A stretch of 64,000 nucleotides of DNA from Streptomyces sioyaensis (GTDB lineage: Bacteria > Actinomycetota > Actinomycetes > Streptomycetales > Streptomycetaceae): positions 78,242-142,241 of the forward strand of contig NZ_SDIF01000004.1 of assembly GCF_004122735.1 (NCBI RefSeq), read 5' to 3'. This document shows, in pieces, positions 9,072-17,714 of the stretch; positions within the stretch are counted from its first letter, which is position 1; the number at the start of each line of letters is the position of its first letter. Under the pieces are notes generated by a model. The model made no database searches, was not told the DNA's origin, and saw only the letters and a list, made by a program, of their open reading frames with translations. Position numbers and translations under genes: made by a program.

Positions 9072-9305
9072 ATGACAGGGTTTCTCGATCGCGCCAAGGA
9101 GCAGGCCCGGCAGGGCCTGGAAGCCGGCAAGCAGAAGGTCGACGAGGTACAGCAACAGCGGGCCGGCAACGACCTGCTGAAGAAGCTGGGCGCCGCCTAC
9201 TTCGCCGAGCGGCGCGGCAGCGGCTCCCCCGAGGCGACCCAGGACGCGCTCAACGCCCTCGAAGCGCACGTCAACGCGCACGGCGACGCCTTCCTGCACG
9301 GATAG
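9072..9305 (+). CDS. Small conserved-looking helical protein
   Basis: A 77-residue, highly charged, helix-forming protein (starts MTGFLDRAKEQARQGLEAGKQKVDEVQQQ). The first 30 residues have a heptad-like pattern suited to a coiled coil or amphipathic helix; the C-terminal half is Ala-rich with LNALEAHVNAHGDAFLHG. GGAGGT before the ATG supports expression. I do not recognise a named family, and there are no membrane segments or catalytic motifs. Confidence 0.75.
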   Translation: MTGFLDRAKEQARQGLEAGKQKVDEVQQQRAGNDLLKKLGAAYFAERRGSGSPEATQDALNALEAHVNAHGDAFLHG

Positions 9306-9471
9306 CACCGCGCCCGGTCCCGCCGCGCGCGAGGCCGAAATCGCTCGCTCATCCCCCGAACGGCCGGCCCGCTTTTCGCCGTTCCCCTCCCGCGGCCCGG
9401 CCCGGTCCCGTACAAGCGAGACAGGAGGCGGTGCGCGGTCGGCGGCCGCCGTGTCCGCATCGGAGTGGGCC

Positions 9472-10062
9472 ATGTCCGTACCACTGTCCGCCGCCCGGTT
9501 CCGCCACGCGCTCACGGCCGAGGGCCTGCGGGTCGCCGAGGTCGCCGGCTGGGAGACGCACAACCGCAACAGCAAGGGGCCCTGGGGCCCGGTGCACGGC
9601 GTGATGGTGCACCACACCGGTACCTCCGGCGCCGACAGCACCGTCCAGCTCTGCTACGACGGCCGCCCGGACCTGCCGGGGCCGCTGTGCCACGGCGTGA
9701 TCACCAAGGACGGCACGGTGCATCTGGTCGGCTGCGGCCGCGCCAATCACGCGGGCCTCGGCGACGGCGACGTGCTGCGCGCGGTGATCGCCGAGAAGCG
9801 GCTGCCGCCGGACAACGAGGCCGACACCGACGGCAACTGCTTCTTCTACGGCTTCGAGTGCGAGAACCTCGGCGACGGCAAGGACCCCTGGCCGCCGGCG
9901 CAGCTGGAGGCCGTGGAGAAGGCCGCGGCGGCGCTGTGCCGGGCGCACGGCTGGACCGAGCGCTCGGTGATCGGGCATCTGGAGTGGCAGCCGGGCAAGG
10001 TCGATCCGCGCGGCTTCACGATGCACTGGCTGCGCGAGCGGATCGGCGACCGGCTGAAATGA
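9472..10062 (+). CDS. N-acetylmuramoyl-L-alanine amidase-type (PGRP/Amidase_2) protein
   Basis: A 196-residue protein of the Amidase_2/PGRP fold, zinc enzymes that cut between muramic acid and L-Ala in peptidoglycan. A metal-binding HHTG is at residues 47-50 (GVMVHHTGTSG). A YGFECEN strand and a late GHLEWQPGKVDPRGF segment match the second zinc ligand region of endolysin-type amidases. No signal peptide is seen, so it may be cytoplasmic, phage-derived, or exported another way. ATG at 9472 has GGAG six bases upstream; a GTG at 9451 is the alternative start. No phage genes surround it. Confidence 0.85.
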   Translation: MSVPLSAARFRHALTAEGLRVAEVAGWETHNRNSKGPWGPVHGVMVHHTGTSGADSTVQLCYDGRPDLPGPLCHGVITKDGTVHLVGCGRANHAGLGDGDVLRAVIAEKRLPPDNEADTDGNCFFYGFECENLGDGKDPWPPAQLEAVEKAAAALCRAHGWTERSVIGHLEWQPGKVDPRGFTMHWLRERIGDRLK

Positions 10063-10108
10063 GCGGCCCGCGGTACGCGCCGGGCCCGCCGCGGCGCCAC
10101 CCGGGACA

Positions 10109-11041
10109 ATGGGCCGGGTGACCCGCACCGCCCCCGGCCAGCAGCCGGACCCGCACACCCTGCGCCCGCGTCTGCCCTCGCCCGTCCAGGAACTCACGGA
10201 CGGGCCGTTCGCCCGCCGCGGGATACGGCTGCTGCTCAAGCGGGACGATCTGATCCACCCGGATCTGCCGGGCAACAAGTGGCGCAAACTGGAGCCGAAT
10301 CTGCGGGCCGCCGCCGCGGCCGGCGACCGCACGCTGCTGACCTTCGGCGGGGCGTACTCCAACCATCTGCGGGCGACGGCCGCGGCGGGCCGGCTGCTGG
10401 GCTTTTGCACCATCGGCGTGGTCCGCGGCGACGAGCTGGCCGGGCGGCCGCTCAATCCGTCGCTGGCCCGCTGCGCCGCCGACGGGATGCGGCTGCACTT
10501 CCTCGACCGGGCCCGCTACCGCCGCGCCACCGACCCGGACGTCCTCGCCGTCCTGCACGACCGCTTCGGCGCATTCCGCCTCATACCGGAGGGCGGCAGC
10601 AACTCCCTTGCCGCCCAAGGCTGTACGGAACTGGGCCGGGAGCTGCGCGGGGTGGCGGACACGGTCGCGGTGGCCTGCGGCACGGGCGGCACGCTGGCGG
10701 GGCTCGCCGCCGGACTGGGCCCGAGGCAGCGCGCCCTGGGCTTCCCCGTGCTCAAGGGCGGCCGTCCGCATTTCCTGGGGCGGGCGGTCGCGGAGCTGCA
10801 GACCGCGGCGTTCGGCGGGCCGCGCGGCACCTGGCGGCTGGACGACCGCTTCCACTGCGGCGGCTATGCCCGCCGCACCCCTGAACTCGACGCGTTCGCG
10901 GACGCCTTCGAGGACCGGCACGGGCTGCCGCTGGAGCGCAGCTACGTCGCCAAGCTGCTGTACGGGCTGACCACGCTGGCCGAGGAAGGCGCCTTCGCCC
11001 CCGGCAGCGCAGTGGCCGCCGTGATCACCGGCAGGCCCTGA
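10109..11041 (+). CDS. PLP-dependent ACC deaminase/D-cysteine desulfhydrase family protein
   Basis: A 310-residue fold type II PLP enzyme. The PLP lysine is expected at Lys57 in PGNKWRKL. GGAYSNH (about 80-86) and ACGTGGTLAG (phosphate-binding) are family hallmarks. Members either open the ring of 1-aminocyclopropane-1-carboxylate or remove sulfide from D-cysteine; for most bacterial homologues D-cysteine desulfhydrase activity is more likely. The start could be ATG 10109 or GTG 10118. It lies 46 bp after the amidase gene and may share a transcript with it. Confidence 0.85.
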   Translation: MGRVTRTAPGQQPDPHTLRPRLPSPVQELTDGPFARRGIRLLLKRDDLIHPDLPGNKWRKLEPNLRAAAAAGDRTLLTFGGAYSNHLRATAAAGRLLGFCTIGVVRGDELAGRPLNPSLARCAADGMRLHFLDRARYRRATDPDVLAVLHDRFGAFRLIPEGGSNSLAAQGCTELGRELRGVADTVAVACGTGGTLAGLAAGLGPRQRALGFPVLKGGRPHFLGRAVAELQTAAFGGPRGTWRLDDRFHCGGYARRTPELDAFADAFEDRHGLPLERSYVAKLLYGLTTLAEEGAFAPGSAVAAVITGRP

Positions 11042-11056
11042 GCGGGGAGCCTTCGC

Positions 11057-11129
11057 GGGACGGCGGACCGGCGAAACGGTGGGACGGCGGGACGGCGAAG
11101 CGGCGGGCCAACGGGGCAGCGGGACGGCG
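11057..11129. repeat. Degenerate GGGACGGCG repeats
   Basis: GGGACGGCG occurs at 11057, 11081, 11089 and 11121 within the convergent gap between the PLP enzyme and the antiporter. It is low-complexity, GC-rich DNA, with no evident role beyond possible terminator structure. Confidence 0.5.
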
Positions 11130-11184
11130 GGGGCCGCCGAACTCCGGCCGTCCGCCCCCCACGCCAGGAGCCCCTCCCCCTCCC

Positions 11185-12783
11185 CTACGCCGCCACTTCC
11201 CGGTAGGCCGTCGCCTCCTCCAGGTCCAGCCTGCGCAGCAGCGTCCGCAGCATCTCGTCGTCGATCCGCCGGGCGTCCCGCAGCCGGACGAACACCTGCC
11301 GTTCGGTGTCGATCATCTCCCGGGCCAGCCGCCGGTAGGTCTCGTCGGCGGACTCCCCGGTCACCTCGTTGACCGCGCCGAGCCGCTCCCACACGGAGTT
11401 GCGGCGCCGTTCCATGACCGTGCGCAGCCGGTCGGCGAGCGGTCCCGGCAGGGCGTTGCGGTCGTCCCGCAAGAGCTCCTCCAGACGTTCCTCGGCGGCC
11501 CGCGAGGCCTCGTTCTGCGCCTCTGCCTCGGCCAGCGTCTCGGCCTGGGCGTCCCGGCCGGGCAGCTTCAGCGCGCGGATCAGCGGCGGCAGCGTCAGCC
11601 CCTGGACGACCAGGGTGGCGATGACGGTGGTGAAGGTCAGGAAGAGCACGAGGTTGCGGGCCGGGAAGGCGGCGCCGTGCCCGGCCGCCGGGATGGAGAA
11701 CGCGATGGCCAGCGACACCACCCCGCGCATCCCGGCCCAGCCGACGATGACCGGCGCGGTCCAGTTCGTCCCCGGTTCGCGGGCGCGGATCCGGGCCGAC
11801 AGGGCGCGCGGCAGATAGGTGGCCGGAAAGACCCACACGAACCGCGCCAGGACCACGACCAGGAACAGCACCACCGCGTACGCCAGGGCCTGCGTCCCGC
11901 TGAACCGCCCCAGGCCGCGCAGCACGACCGGCAGCTGCAGCCCGATCAGCGCGAAGACGGCCGACTCCAGGACGAAGGAGACCATCTTCCACACCGCCTC
12001 CTCCTGGAGCCGGGTCTCGAAGTCGACCTGCCAGGAGCGGTGGCCCAGATAGAGGGCGACCACGACGACGGCCAGTACACCGGAGGCGCCGAACTGCTCG
12101 GCCACCGCGTAGGCGACGAACGGGATGAGCAGCGAGAGGGTGTTCTCCAGCAGCGCCGATTCGCGCAGCCGGACCCGCAGCCAGTGCAGCGGCACCATCA
12201 GGACGACGCCGATGCCGATGCCACCCAGGGACGCGACGGCGAACGCCCTGAGCCCCTCTCCCCAGGTGGTGGCCGCCCCGAGGGCCGCGGCCAGCGCGAC
12301 CTTGTACGCGGTGATCGCGGTGGCGTCGTTGACCAGGGATTCGCCCTGCAGAATCGTGGTGATCCGGTGCGGCAGCCCGAGCCTGCGGGCGATGGCGGTG
12401 GCCGCGACCGCGTCCGGCGGCGCGACCACGGCGCCCAGGACGAGCGCGGCGGTCAGCGGCAGGCCCGGGACGACGAGATGGGCCGCATAGCCGACCACGA
12501 GCGTGGCGAACAGGACATAGCCCACCGACAGCAGCGCCACCGGCCGCAGATTGGCCCGCAGATCCAGGTACGAGCTGTCCAGCGCCGCGGTGTGCAGCAA
12601 AGGGGGCAGCACCAGCGGCAGCACGATGTGCGGATCGAGGGTGTAGTCCGGCAGGCCCGGGACGACGGAGGCCGCGAGCCCCGCGGCGACCAGCAGCAGC
12701 GGGGCGGGGACCGGCGTACGGCGCGCCAGTCCGGCGACCGCCGCGCTCCCCGCGACCAGCAACAACAGCGGCATGACAGCCAT
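11185..12783 (-). CDS. Na+/H+ antiporter, CPA1 family
   Basis: A 532-residue cation:proton antiporter. The N-terminal about 400 residues form roughly 12 membrane helices, followed by a charged, helical cytoplasmic C-terminal domain with many Glu/Arg (about 400-532). CPA1 motifs include LPPLLHTAALDSS, GAVVAPPDAVAATAI and LQGESLVNDATAI, which hold the ion-binding Asp residues. It exchanges Na+ (or K+) for H+ at the inner membrane. Its start is 59 bp from the divergent UBP zinc finger gene, suggesting shared control. Confidence 0.92.
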   Translation of the reverse strand: MAVMPLLLLVAGSAAVAGLARRTPVPAPLLLVAAGLAASVVPGLPDYTLDPHIVLPLVLPPLLHTAALDSSYLDLRANLRPVALLSVGYVLFATLVVGYAAHLVVPGLPLTAALVLGAVVAPPDAVAATAIARRLGLPHRITTILQGESLVNDATAITAYKVALAAALGAATTWGEGLRAFAVASLGGIGIGVVLMVPLHWLRVRLRESALLENTLSLLIPFVAYAVAEQFGASGVLAVVVVALYLGHRSWQVDFETRLQEEAVWKMVSFVLESAVFALIGLQLPVVLRGLGRFSGTQALAYAVVLFLVVVLARFVWVFPATYLPRALSARIRAREPGTNWTAPVIVGWAGMRGVVSLAIAFSIPAAGHGAAFPARNLVLFLTFTTVIATLVVQGLTLPPLIRALKLPGRDAQAETLAEAEAQNEASRAAEERLEELLRDDRNALPGPLADRLRTVMERRRNSVWERLGAVNEVTGESADETYRRLAREMIDTERQVFVRLRDARRIDDEMLRTLLRRLDLEEATAYREVAA

Positions 12784-12842
12784 CGGCCCCGTCCCGTCCC
12801 GGTATTCTCCGCCGGCCGTCCCGGCGCTCTAACCTGGCCATC

Positions 12843-13103
12843 ATGAGCGAGTGCACCCACGTTCCCGGACTGCCGCGCGCCGAGCCGGCCCCGCTGAGCG
12901 CCACCTGCCTGGAGTGCCTGGCCGTCGGCAGCCACCCCGTACAGCTGCGGCTCTGCCTGGTCTGCGGCCATGTCGGGTGCTGCGATTCCTCGCCGTTCCG
13001 GCATGCCACCGGGCACTTCGAGGAGACCGGCCACCCCGTGATGCGGACCTTCGAACCGGGCGACTCCTGGCGCTGGTGCTTCGTCGATCAGCAGCTGGTG
13101 TGA
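12843..13103 (+). CDS. UBP-type zinc finger protein
   Basis: An 86-residue protein made almost entirely of a UBP (ubiquitin-protease type) zinc finger: CTH near the N-terminus, CLEC, LCLVCGHVGCCDSSPFRHATGHFEETGHPV, and a closing GDSWRWCFVD. In eukaryotes this fold binds the ubiquitin C-terminus; bacteria lack ubiquitin, so its ligand here is unknown. It is divergent from the Na+/H+ antiporter by 59 bp, and from memory such domains recur near bacterial antiporters. A TAACCT hexamer lies 7 nt before the ATG and no ribosome site is seen, so the mRNA may be leaderless. Confidence 0.9.
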   Translation: MSECTHVPGLPRAEPAPLSATCLECLAVGSHPVQLRLCLVCGHVGCCDSSPFRHATGHFEETGHPVMRTFEPGDSWRWCFVDQQLV

Positions 13104-13135
13104 AGAGCCGGGCGGCGTCCGTTTAGCCTTCGGAC

Positions 13136-13624
13136 ATGATCCGCGCAGCGACCCCCGACGACGTCCCCGCCATCCTGGCCATGATCGGCGAGCTGGCCGC
13201 GTACGAGCGCGAGCCCGAGGCCGCGCAGGCCACCGAGCCGCAGCTGAAGGAGGCCCTCTTCGGCCCGCAGCCGGCCGCCTTCGCACTGCTCGCGGAGTCC
13301 GGTGACGCCCCGGTCGGCTTCGCCCTGTGGTTCCGGAACTTCTCGACGTGGACAGGCACGCACGGTGTCTATCTGGAGGACCTGTACGTCCGCCCCGAGG
13401 CGCGCGGCGACGGTCACGGCAAGGCGCTGCTCGCGGCTCTCGCGGAGATCTGCGTGGCCCGCGGTTACGAGCGTTTCGAGTGGTCGGTCCTGGATTGGAA
13501 TGAACCGTCCATCGGCTTTTATCGGTCCATCGGCGCCCGGCCCATGGACGAATGGACGACCTTCCGGCTCACTGGGGAGGCACTGCACCACCTTGCCGCC
13601 ACCTCACGTGTCAACGGAGCGTAA
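13136..13624 (+). CDS. GNAT family N-acetyltransferase
   Basis: A 162-residue acetyltransferase with the GNAT core. Motif A is the acetyl-CoA site, EDLYVRPEARGDGHGKALLAALA (about 82-104), with Q/RxxGxG-like RGDGHG. Motif B is DWNEPSIGFYRSIGA. The architecture resembles spermidine/diamine N-acetyltransferase-type members, but the substrate is not deducible. TAGCCT lies 6 nt before the ATG with no Shine-Dalgarno, consistent with a leaderless transcript. It follows the zinc finger gene by 32 bp. Confidence 0.88.
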   Translation: MIRAATPDDVPAILAMIGELAAYEREPEAAQATEPQLKEALFGPQPAAFALLAESGDAPVGFALWFRNFSTWTGTHGVYLEDLYVRPEARGDGHGKALLAALAEICVARGYERFEWSVLDWNEPSIGFYRSIGARPMDEWTTFRLTGEALHHLAATSRVNGA

Positions 13625-13912
13625 TCGCCATCGATTTGGCAGTGCACACCCCTAGCCACTTTCCGTACCCGTGGATTTACAATCAGTAACAGCAGTGGCG
13701 CCGGGAGAACCGGGGCCGGATCGCCCTCCGGACGGCAGTCGTCCTTCTTCCGGGCGACACCGGCCCACAGATCGCGATAGCGTCACAGCCGAACCATGCA
13801 TCGCGCCTGATCGTTCTTCTTTCACGGAAGGGGAAAAGGCCGGCGCATATCCCGAACAACGCGAATATCGCGCATTCCAGCTCAACCAGCTTGTGCCACC
13901 TTGGAGGTGAGG

Positions 13913-14326
13913 GTGTCCCAGATCGCAGGCGAGCCCGGGACTCAGGACTTCGTGGAAGTCCGTCTGCCCGCTGCGGGTGCCTACCTGTCCGTGCTGCGTA
14001 CGGCCACGGCCGGACTCGCAGCCCGCTTGGACTTCACCCTCGACGAGATCGAGGATCTGCGCATCGCGGTCGACGAGGCCTGCGCGATCCTGCTGCAACA
14101 GGCCGTCCCCGGCAGCGTGCTGAGCTGCGTCTTCCGCCTGATCGACGACGCACTTCAGGTCACGGTGTCGGCCCCGACGACCGACGGCCGCGCCCCGGAG
14201 CGCGACACCTTCGCCTGGACGGTGCTCTCCGCACTGGCCGGCAAGGTCGATTCCACCGTCGCCGAGGACCAGACGGTCACCATCAGTCTGTACAAGGAGC
14301 GCGGCGCCGGTCCCGGACCGTCATGA
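13913..14326 (+). CDS. prsH: Anti-sigma regulatory factor (RsbW/PrsH-like) for the adjacent sigma factor
   Basis: A 137-residue protein of the GHKL/RsbW-type anti-sigma family, placed 16 bp upstream of a SigB/F-group sigma gene. GTG at 13913 follows GGAGGTGA. The helix DEIEDLRIAVDEACAILL corresponds to the ATP-binding N box, but the Asn found in RsbW kinases (EAVTNA) is replaced by Ile. Kinase activity may therefore be weak or absent, while sigma binding can persist. From memory it matches S. coelicolor PrsH/UshX, antagonist of SigH. Regulation is probably tied to osmotic and developmental stress. Confidence 0.85.
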   Translation: MSQIAGEPGTQDFVEVRLPAAGAYLSVLRTATAGLAARLDFTLDEIEDLRIAVDEACAILLQQAVPGSVLSCVFRLIDDALQVTVSAPTTDGRAPERDTFAWTVLSALAGKVDSTVAEDQTVTISLYKERGAGPGPS

Positions 14327-14342
14327 CCGAACAGGGGGCCCC

Positions 14343-15329
14343 GTGAAAGATCTCGAACGCGGCGGGCGGATGGCGGCCAGTACCACCATCCCCGGGCAGC
14401 AGGCCCGGCCGCATCCGGTGGGTGTGTCCCACCACGGCGGCCGGTTGAATGCGGCGGAGCAGGCAGAGCGGGCGGACCACATGGAGCAGAGCGAGCAGCC
14501 GGGGCAGCAGGAGCATCAGCACGATGCGCCGGCCCCCGAACACCAGCTGCAGGATCACCAGCATTCCCAGGAGCCGCACGACCGCAGCGGCGCCCGGGCG
14601 ATGTTCTACGAACTGCGCGGACTGCCGGACGGTTCCCCGGAGCGCGCGGAGCTGCGCAATGCTCTCGTGCGGATGCACCTCCCGCTCGTCGAGCATCTGG
14701 CCCGGCGCTTCCGCAACCGCGGTGAGCCGCTGGACGATCTGACCCAGGTCGCCACCATCGGTCTGATCAAGTCCGTGGACCGCTTCGACCCGGACCGCGG
14801 GGTGGAGTTCTCCACCTACGCCACCCCCACCGTCGTCGGCGAGATCAAGCGGCACTTCCGCGACAAGGGCTGGGCGGTCCGCGTTCCGCGCCGCCTCCAG
14901 GAGCTGCGGCTGTCGCTGACCACCGCGACCGCCGAGCTGTCCCAGCGGCACGGCCGGGCCCCCACCGTCCATGAACTGGCCGAGCATCTGGCGATCTCCG
15001 AGGAGGAGGTGCTGGAGGGCCTGGAGTCCGCCAACGCGTACAGCACGCTCTCCCTGGACGTCCCGGACACGGACGACGAGTCCCCCGCGGTCGCCGACAC
15101 CCTCGGCGCCGAGGACGAGGCGCTGGAGGGCGTGGAGTACCGCGAGTCCCTCAAGCCGCTGCTGGAGGACCTCCCGCCGCGGGAGAAGAAGATCCTGCTG
15201 CTGCGGTTCTTCGGCAACATGACCCAGTCGCAGATCGCCCAGGAGGTCGGCATCTCCCAGATGCACGTCTCCCGGCTCCTGGCCCGCACCCTCGCCCAGC
15301 TGCGCGACAAGCTGCTCGTCGAGGAGTGA
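14343..15329 (+). CDS. sigH: Stress-response RNA polymerase sigma factor, SigH/SigB group
   Basis: A 328-residue group 3 sigma factor. An N-terminal extension of about 80 residues rich in Gln/His/Glu is followed by sigma domain 2 (LVEHLARRFRNRGEPLDDLTQVATIGLIKSVDRFD...), domain 3 (FSTYATPTVVGEIKRHFRDKGWAVRVPRRLQEL) and domain 4 with the helix-turn-helix SQIAQEVGISQMHVSRLL. In S. coelicolor SigH such an extension arises from alternative starts and is processed; the internal ATG at 14370 and others here would allow shorter forms. Its anti-sigma gene is directly upstream. It directs osmotic-stress and differentiation promoters. Confidence 0.9.
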   Translation: MKDLERGGRMAASTTIPGQQARPHPVGVSHHGGRLNAAEQAERADHMEQSEQPGQQEHQHDAPAPEHQLQDHQHSQEPHDRSGARAMFYELRGLPDGSPERAELRNALVRMHLPLVEHLARRFRNRGEPLDDLTQVATIGLIKSVDRFDPDRGVEFSTYATPTVVGEIKRHFRDKGWAVRVPRRLQELRLSLTTATAELSQRHGRAPTVHELAEHLAISEEEVLEGLESANAYSTLSLDVPDTDDESPAVADTLGAEDEALEGVEYRESLKPLLEDLPPREKKILLLRFFGNMTQSQIAQEVGISQMHVSRLLARTLAQLRDKLLVEE

Positions 15330-15361
15330 ACGGACCCGGCGCGCACGCACCGGCCGACAGG

Positions 15362-15396
15362 CGAAGGGGCGGGATCCACCGGATCCCGCCCCTTCG
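15362..15396. terminator. Bidirectional terminator between sigH and the convergent membrane gene
   Basis: A perfect 16-bp stem, CGAAGGGGCGGGATCC, with a 3-base loop ACC, sits between the sigH stop and the stop of the leftward membrane gene. It can serve both strands. Confidence 0.85.
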
Positions 15397-15418
15397 TCCG
15401 TTCCGTTCCCGGCGCCGG

Positions 15419-15880
15419 TCAGGGAGCCTCCCGCGGCCCGATGCCCAGGGCCTCGGTGGCCGTCGGATTGACCAGCAGGACGAGCACCACCAGCGCGGCC
15501 ACGGCCAGTGCGATGCCGGCCGCGATCAGCGCACCGCCGCCGTTCACCAGCGTCCAGGCCACCGGCAGCGCCACGATCTGGGTGATCAGCGCGGGGCCCC
15601 GGCTCCAGCGGCGGCGCAGCCACAGCCCCCGCGCGGCCACCAGCGGCAGCACCGCGAGCGCGACGACGGTCAGCCCGCCCATCTCCGCCTGCTGCGCACT
15701 GTCCGGCGCACCGGCGAGCCCCATGATCAGCATGTACGCACCGAGGGCGGCCAGCGCGAGCCCTTCGACCGCGGTGAGCGCCGCGGCGGCGGTCAACCGG
15801 GCGGGCCGCGGGCCGGCCGGCTCCTGGACGGCGGGGGCGTCGGCGGCTCGGGACGCGGACTGCTTCTGCTGACTGCTCAC
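15419..15880 (-). CDS. Four-helix integral membrane protein
   Basis: A 153-residue hypothetical membrane protein. After a polar N-terminus (VSSQQKQSASRAADAPAVQEP) there are about four hydrophobic segments, with a basic loop (RGLWLRRRWSRGP) in the middle. GTG at 15880 was chosen as the first plausible start of the coding part; the frame runs further but is uninformative. It is divergent from the lipid kinase gene by 96 bp. No catalytic motif is visible and the function is unknown. Confidence 0.78.
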   Translation of the reverse strand: MSSQQKQSASRAADAPAVQEPAGPRPARLTAAAALTAVEGLALAALGAYMLIMGLAGAPDSAQQAEMGGLTVVALAVLPLVAARGLWLRRRWSRGPALITQIVALPVAWTLVNGGGALIAAGIALAVAALVVLVLLVNPTATEALGIGPREAP

Positions 15881-15976
15881 CCCAGCAGGGTAGCGCCGGT
15901 GCGCGCCGCCGCCGGGGACGCCCCGGGGGCGGACGGGGCGTGAGACCGGTAACAGCAGGTAGGTACGCTGCTCCAT

Positions 15977-16960
15977 ATGCGCGCACTCCTCGTGGTCAAT
16001 CCCGCAGCAACCACCACCAGTGTCCGCACCCGTGACGTCCTCACCCACGCGCTCGCCAGCGACCTCAAGCTGGAGGTCGCCGAGACGCAGTACCGCGGGC
16101 ATGCACGTGATCTCGCCCGGCAGGCCACCGAGGGCGGGCAGACCGAACTGGTCGTGGCGCTCGGCGGCGACGGCACGGTCAACGAGGTCGTCAACGGTCT
16201 GCTGGCGAGCGGCCCTGATCCGGAGTCACATCCCCGGCTGGCCGTCGTCCCCGGCGGCTCCACCAATGTCTTCGCCCGCGCCCTCGGGCTGCCCAACGAC
16301 GTGGTGGAGGCGACCGGCGCCCTGCTGGACGCGCTGCGCGACGGCAGCGAGCGCACGATCGGCCTGGGCCTCGCCGCGGGCACGCCCGGCACCGAGGACG
16401 AGGGCGTACCGGAACGCTGGTTCACCTTCTGCGCGGGCTTCGGTTTCGACGCCGGTGTCGTCGGCCGGGTCGAGCAGCAGCGCGAACGCGGCAAGCGTTC
16501 GACCCACGCCCTGTACGTGCGACAGGTCGTACGGCAGTTCCTGGGCGAGGCGAACCGCAGGCGGGGCGTGATCACCCTCGAACGCCCGGGCGACACCGAG
16601 GGCGCCGCGGAGATCGTCGAGAACCTCGCGCTGGCCATAATCTGCAACACCGCTCCGTGGTCCTACCTGGGCAATCGGCCGATCTACCCGGCGCCGGACG
16701 CCTCGTTCGACACGGCCCTGGATGTGTTCGCACTGAGCAAGCTCTCACCGGCCGCGGTGACCCGGTATGTCACCCAGCTTCTGACGTCAACGCCCGAGCG
16801 CGGGCCCCACGGCAAGCACGCACTCTCACATCACGACCTCACGAACTTCACCTTGCATTCGCAGGTTCCCCTGCCCTTCCAGATGGACGGTGACCACCTG
16901 GGACTGCGTACGAGTGTGACGTTCACAGGCGTTCGCCGTGCACTGCGTGTGATTGTGTGA
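15977..16960 (+). CDS. Diacylglycerol/lipid kinase family protein
   Basis: A 327-residue DAGK-catalytic-domain protein. The nucleotide-binding VALGGDGTVNEVVNGLL (about 60-76) and VVPGGSTNVFARALG (about 93-107) are the conserved motifs, followed by the beta-sandwich domain ending MDGDHLG. The family phosphorylates diacylglycerol, sphingoid bases or related lipids; in actinobacteria the substrate is usually untested. TACGCT lies 7 nt before the ATG and there is no Shine-Dalgarno, so the mRNA may be leaderless. It is the gene before wblE. Confidence 0.9.
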   Translation: MRALLVVNPAATTTSVRTRDVLTHALASDLKLEVAETQYRGHARDLARQATEGGQTELVVALGGDGTVNEVVNGLLASGPDPESHPRLAVVPGGSTNVFARALGLPNDVVEATGALLDALRDGSERTIGLGLAAGTPGTEDEGVPERWFTFCAGFGFDAGVVGRVEQQRERGKRSTHALYVRQVVRQFLGEANRRRGVITLERPGDTEGAAEIVENLALAIICNTAPWSYLGNRPIYPAPDASFDTALDVFALSKLSPAAVTRYVTQLLTSTPERGPHGKHALSHHDLTNFTLHSQVPLPFQMDGDHLGLRTSVTFTGVRRALRVIV

Positions 16961-17280
16961 GCAGTAGGGGCCAAAGTCCTTTCACTCGAACGTTTAGACT
17001 GGTTTCCACCCCCTGGAATGACGGCTGTGAGCTAGGCGACACCAAGGATTCAAAAAAAAGTTTCCGGAAGGGGTTGTATCCGCAGCCGAGGTTTGCGAGT
17101 CTCTTCCTGGCGATCGGGACGGCCGCTTCACCGGCCCCCTTGAGAGCCCGAATCCTCCTCCTCATTCTTCAGGACCGCGCCAGTTCACGACTGGGGTTCG
17201 GCCCTTCCCTTGTGGAGGGATTCGTGAAAGCGTTCACATTCACAAGCAACGATCCCGTCACACGAGGAGATGGAGCAGCC
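16961..17280. other. Long upstream region of wblE
   Basis: 320 bp with no gene. It is less GC-rich than its surroundings and includes an A8 run near 17052. It presumably carries the wblE promoters and a long leader. I looked for a SigR-type GGAAT-N18-GTT promoter and did not find a convincing one. Confidence 0.55.
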
Positions 17281-17538
17281 ATGGACTGGCGTCACCGCGC
17301 CGTTTGCCGCGAGGAAGACCCCGAGCTCTTCTTCCCCATCGGCAACACCGGTCCTGCGCTCCTGCAGATCGAGGAAGCCAAGGCCGTCTGCCGCCGCTGC
17401 CCCGTCATGGAGCAGTGCCTGCAGTGGGCGCTCGAGTCCGGCCAGGACTCCGGCGTCTGGGGAGGTCTGAGCGAGGACGAGCGCCGCGCGATGAAGCGCC
17501 GTGCAGCTCGCAACCGGGCGCGCAACGCCAGCGCCTGA
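17281..17538 (+). CDS. wblE: WhiB-like Fe-S transcriptional regulator WblE
   Basis: An 85-residue Wbl protein. Four cysteines (Cys9, Cys37, Cys40, Cys46) ligate a [4Fe-4S] cluster that senses O2 or NO. GVWGG at 58-62 and the basic C-terminal tail MKRRAARNRARN bind sigma factor and DNA. Wbl proteins act with the primary sigma region 4. The sequence is nearly what I remember of S. coelicolor WblE, and its neighbour is a PdtaS-like kinase, paralleling WhiB1 and PdtaS in mycobacteria. ATG at 17281 has GGAG before it. Confidence 0.96.
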   Translation: MDWRHRAVCREEDPELFFPIGNTGPALLQIEEAKAVCRRCPVMEQCLQWALESGQDSGVWGGLSEDERRAMKRRAARNRARNASA

Positions 17539-17635
17539 GCCAGCCGCCCCGTGGCCCCCGAGCCGCAGCGCGCAGTACCCCCGATGCACCTCCGGAGCCG
17601 ATCAGCCCGGTCGTAATCGCATCGCAAGAGCTTTG

Positions 17636-17662
17636 AGCCCCGGACCGGATGGGTCCGGGGCT
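17636..17662 (+). terminator. Terminator between wblE and the convergent sensor kinase
   Basis: Stem AGCCCCGGACC / GGTCCGGGGCT with a 5-base loop, followed by TTGCTGCTGT, about 100 bp after wblE. The stem can work for both converging genes. Confidence 0.8.
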
Positions 17663-17714
17663 TGCTGCTGTCCGGGGCGGGTACGGACCGGCGGCGGGGA
17701 CGGCGGCCCGGGTC

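Noticed and set aside
9472..10062. Prophage endolysin interpretation of the amidase gene
   Set aside because: No holin, structural, integrase or attachment-site signals are nearby. It is more likely a chromosomal peptidoglycan amidase.
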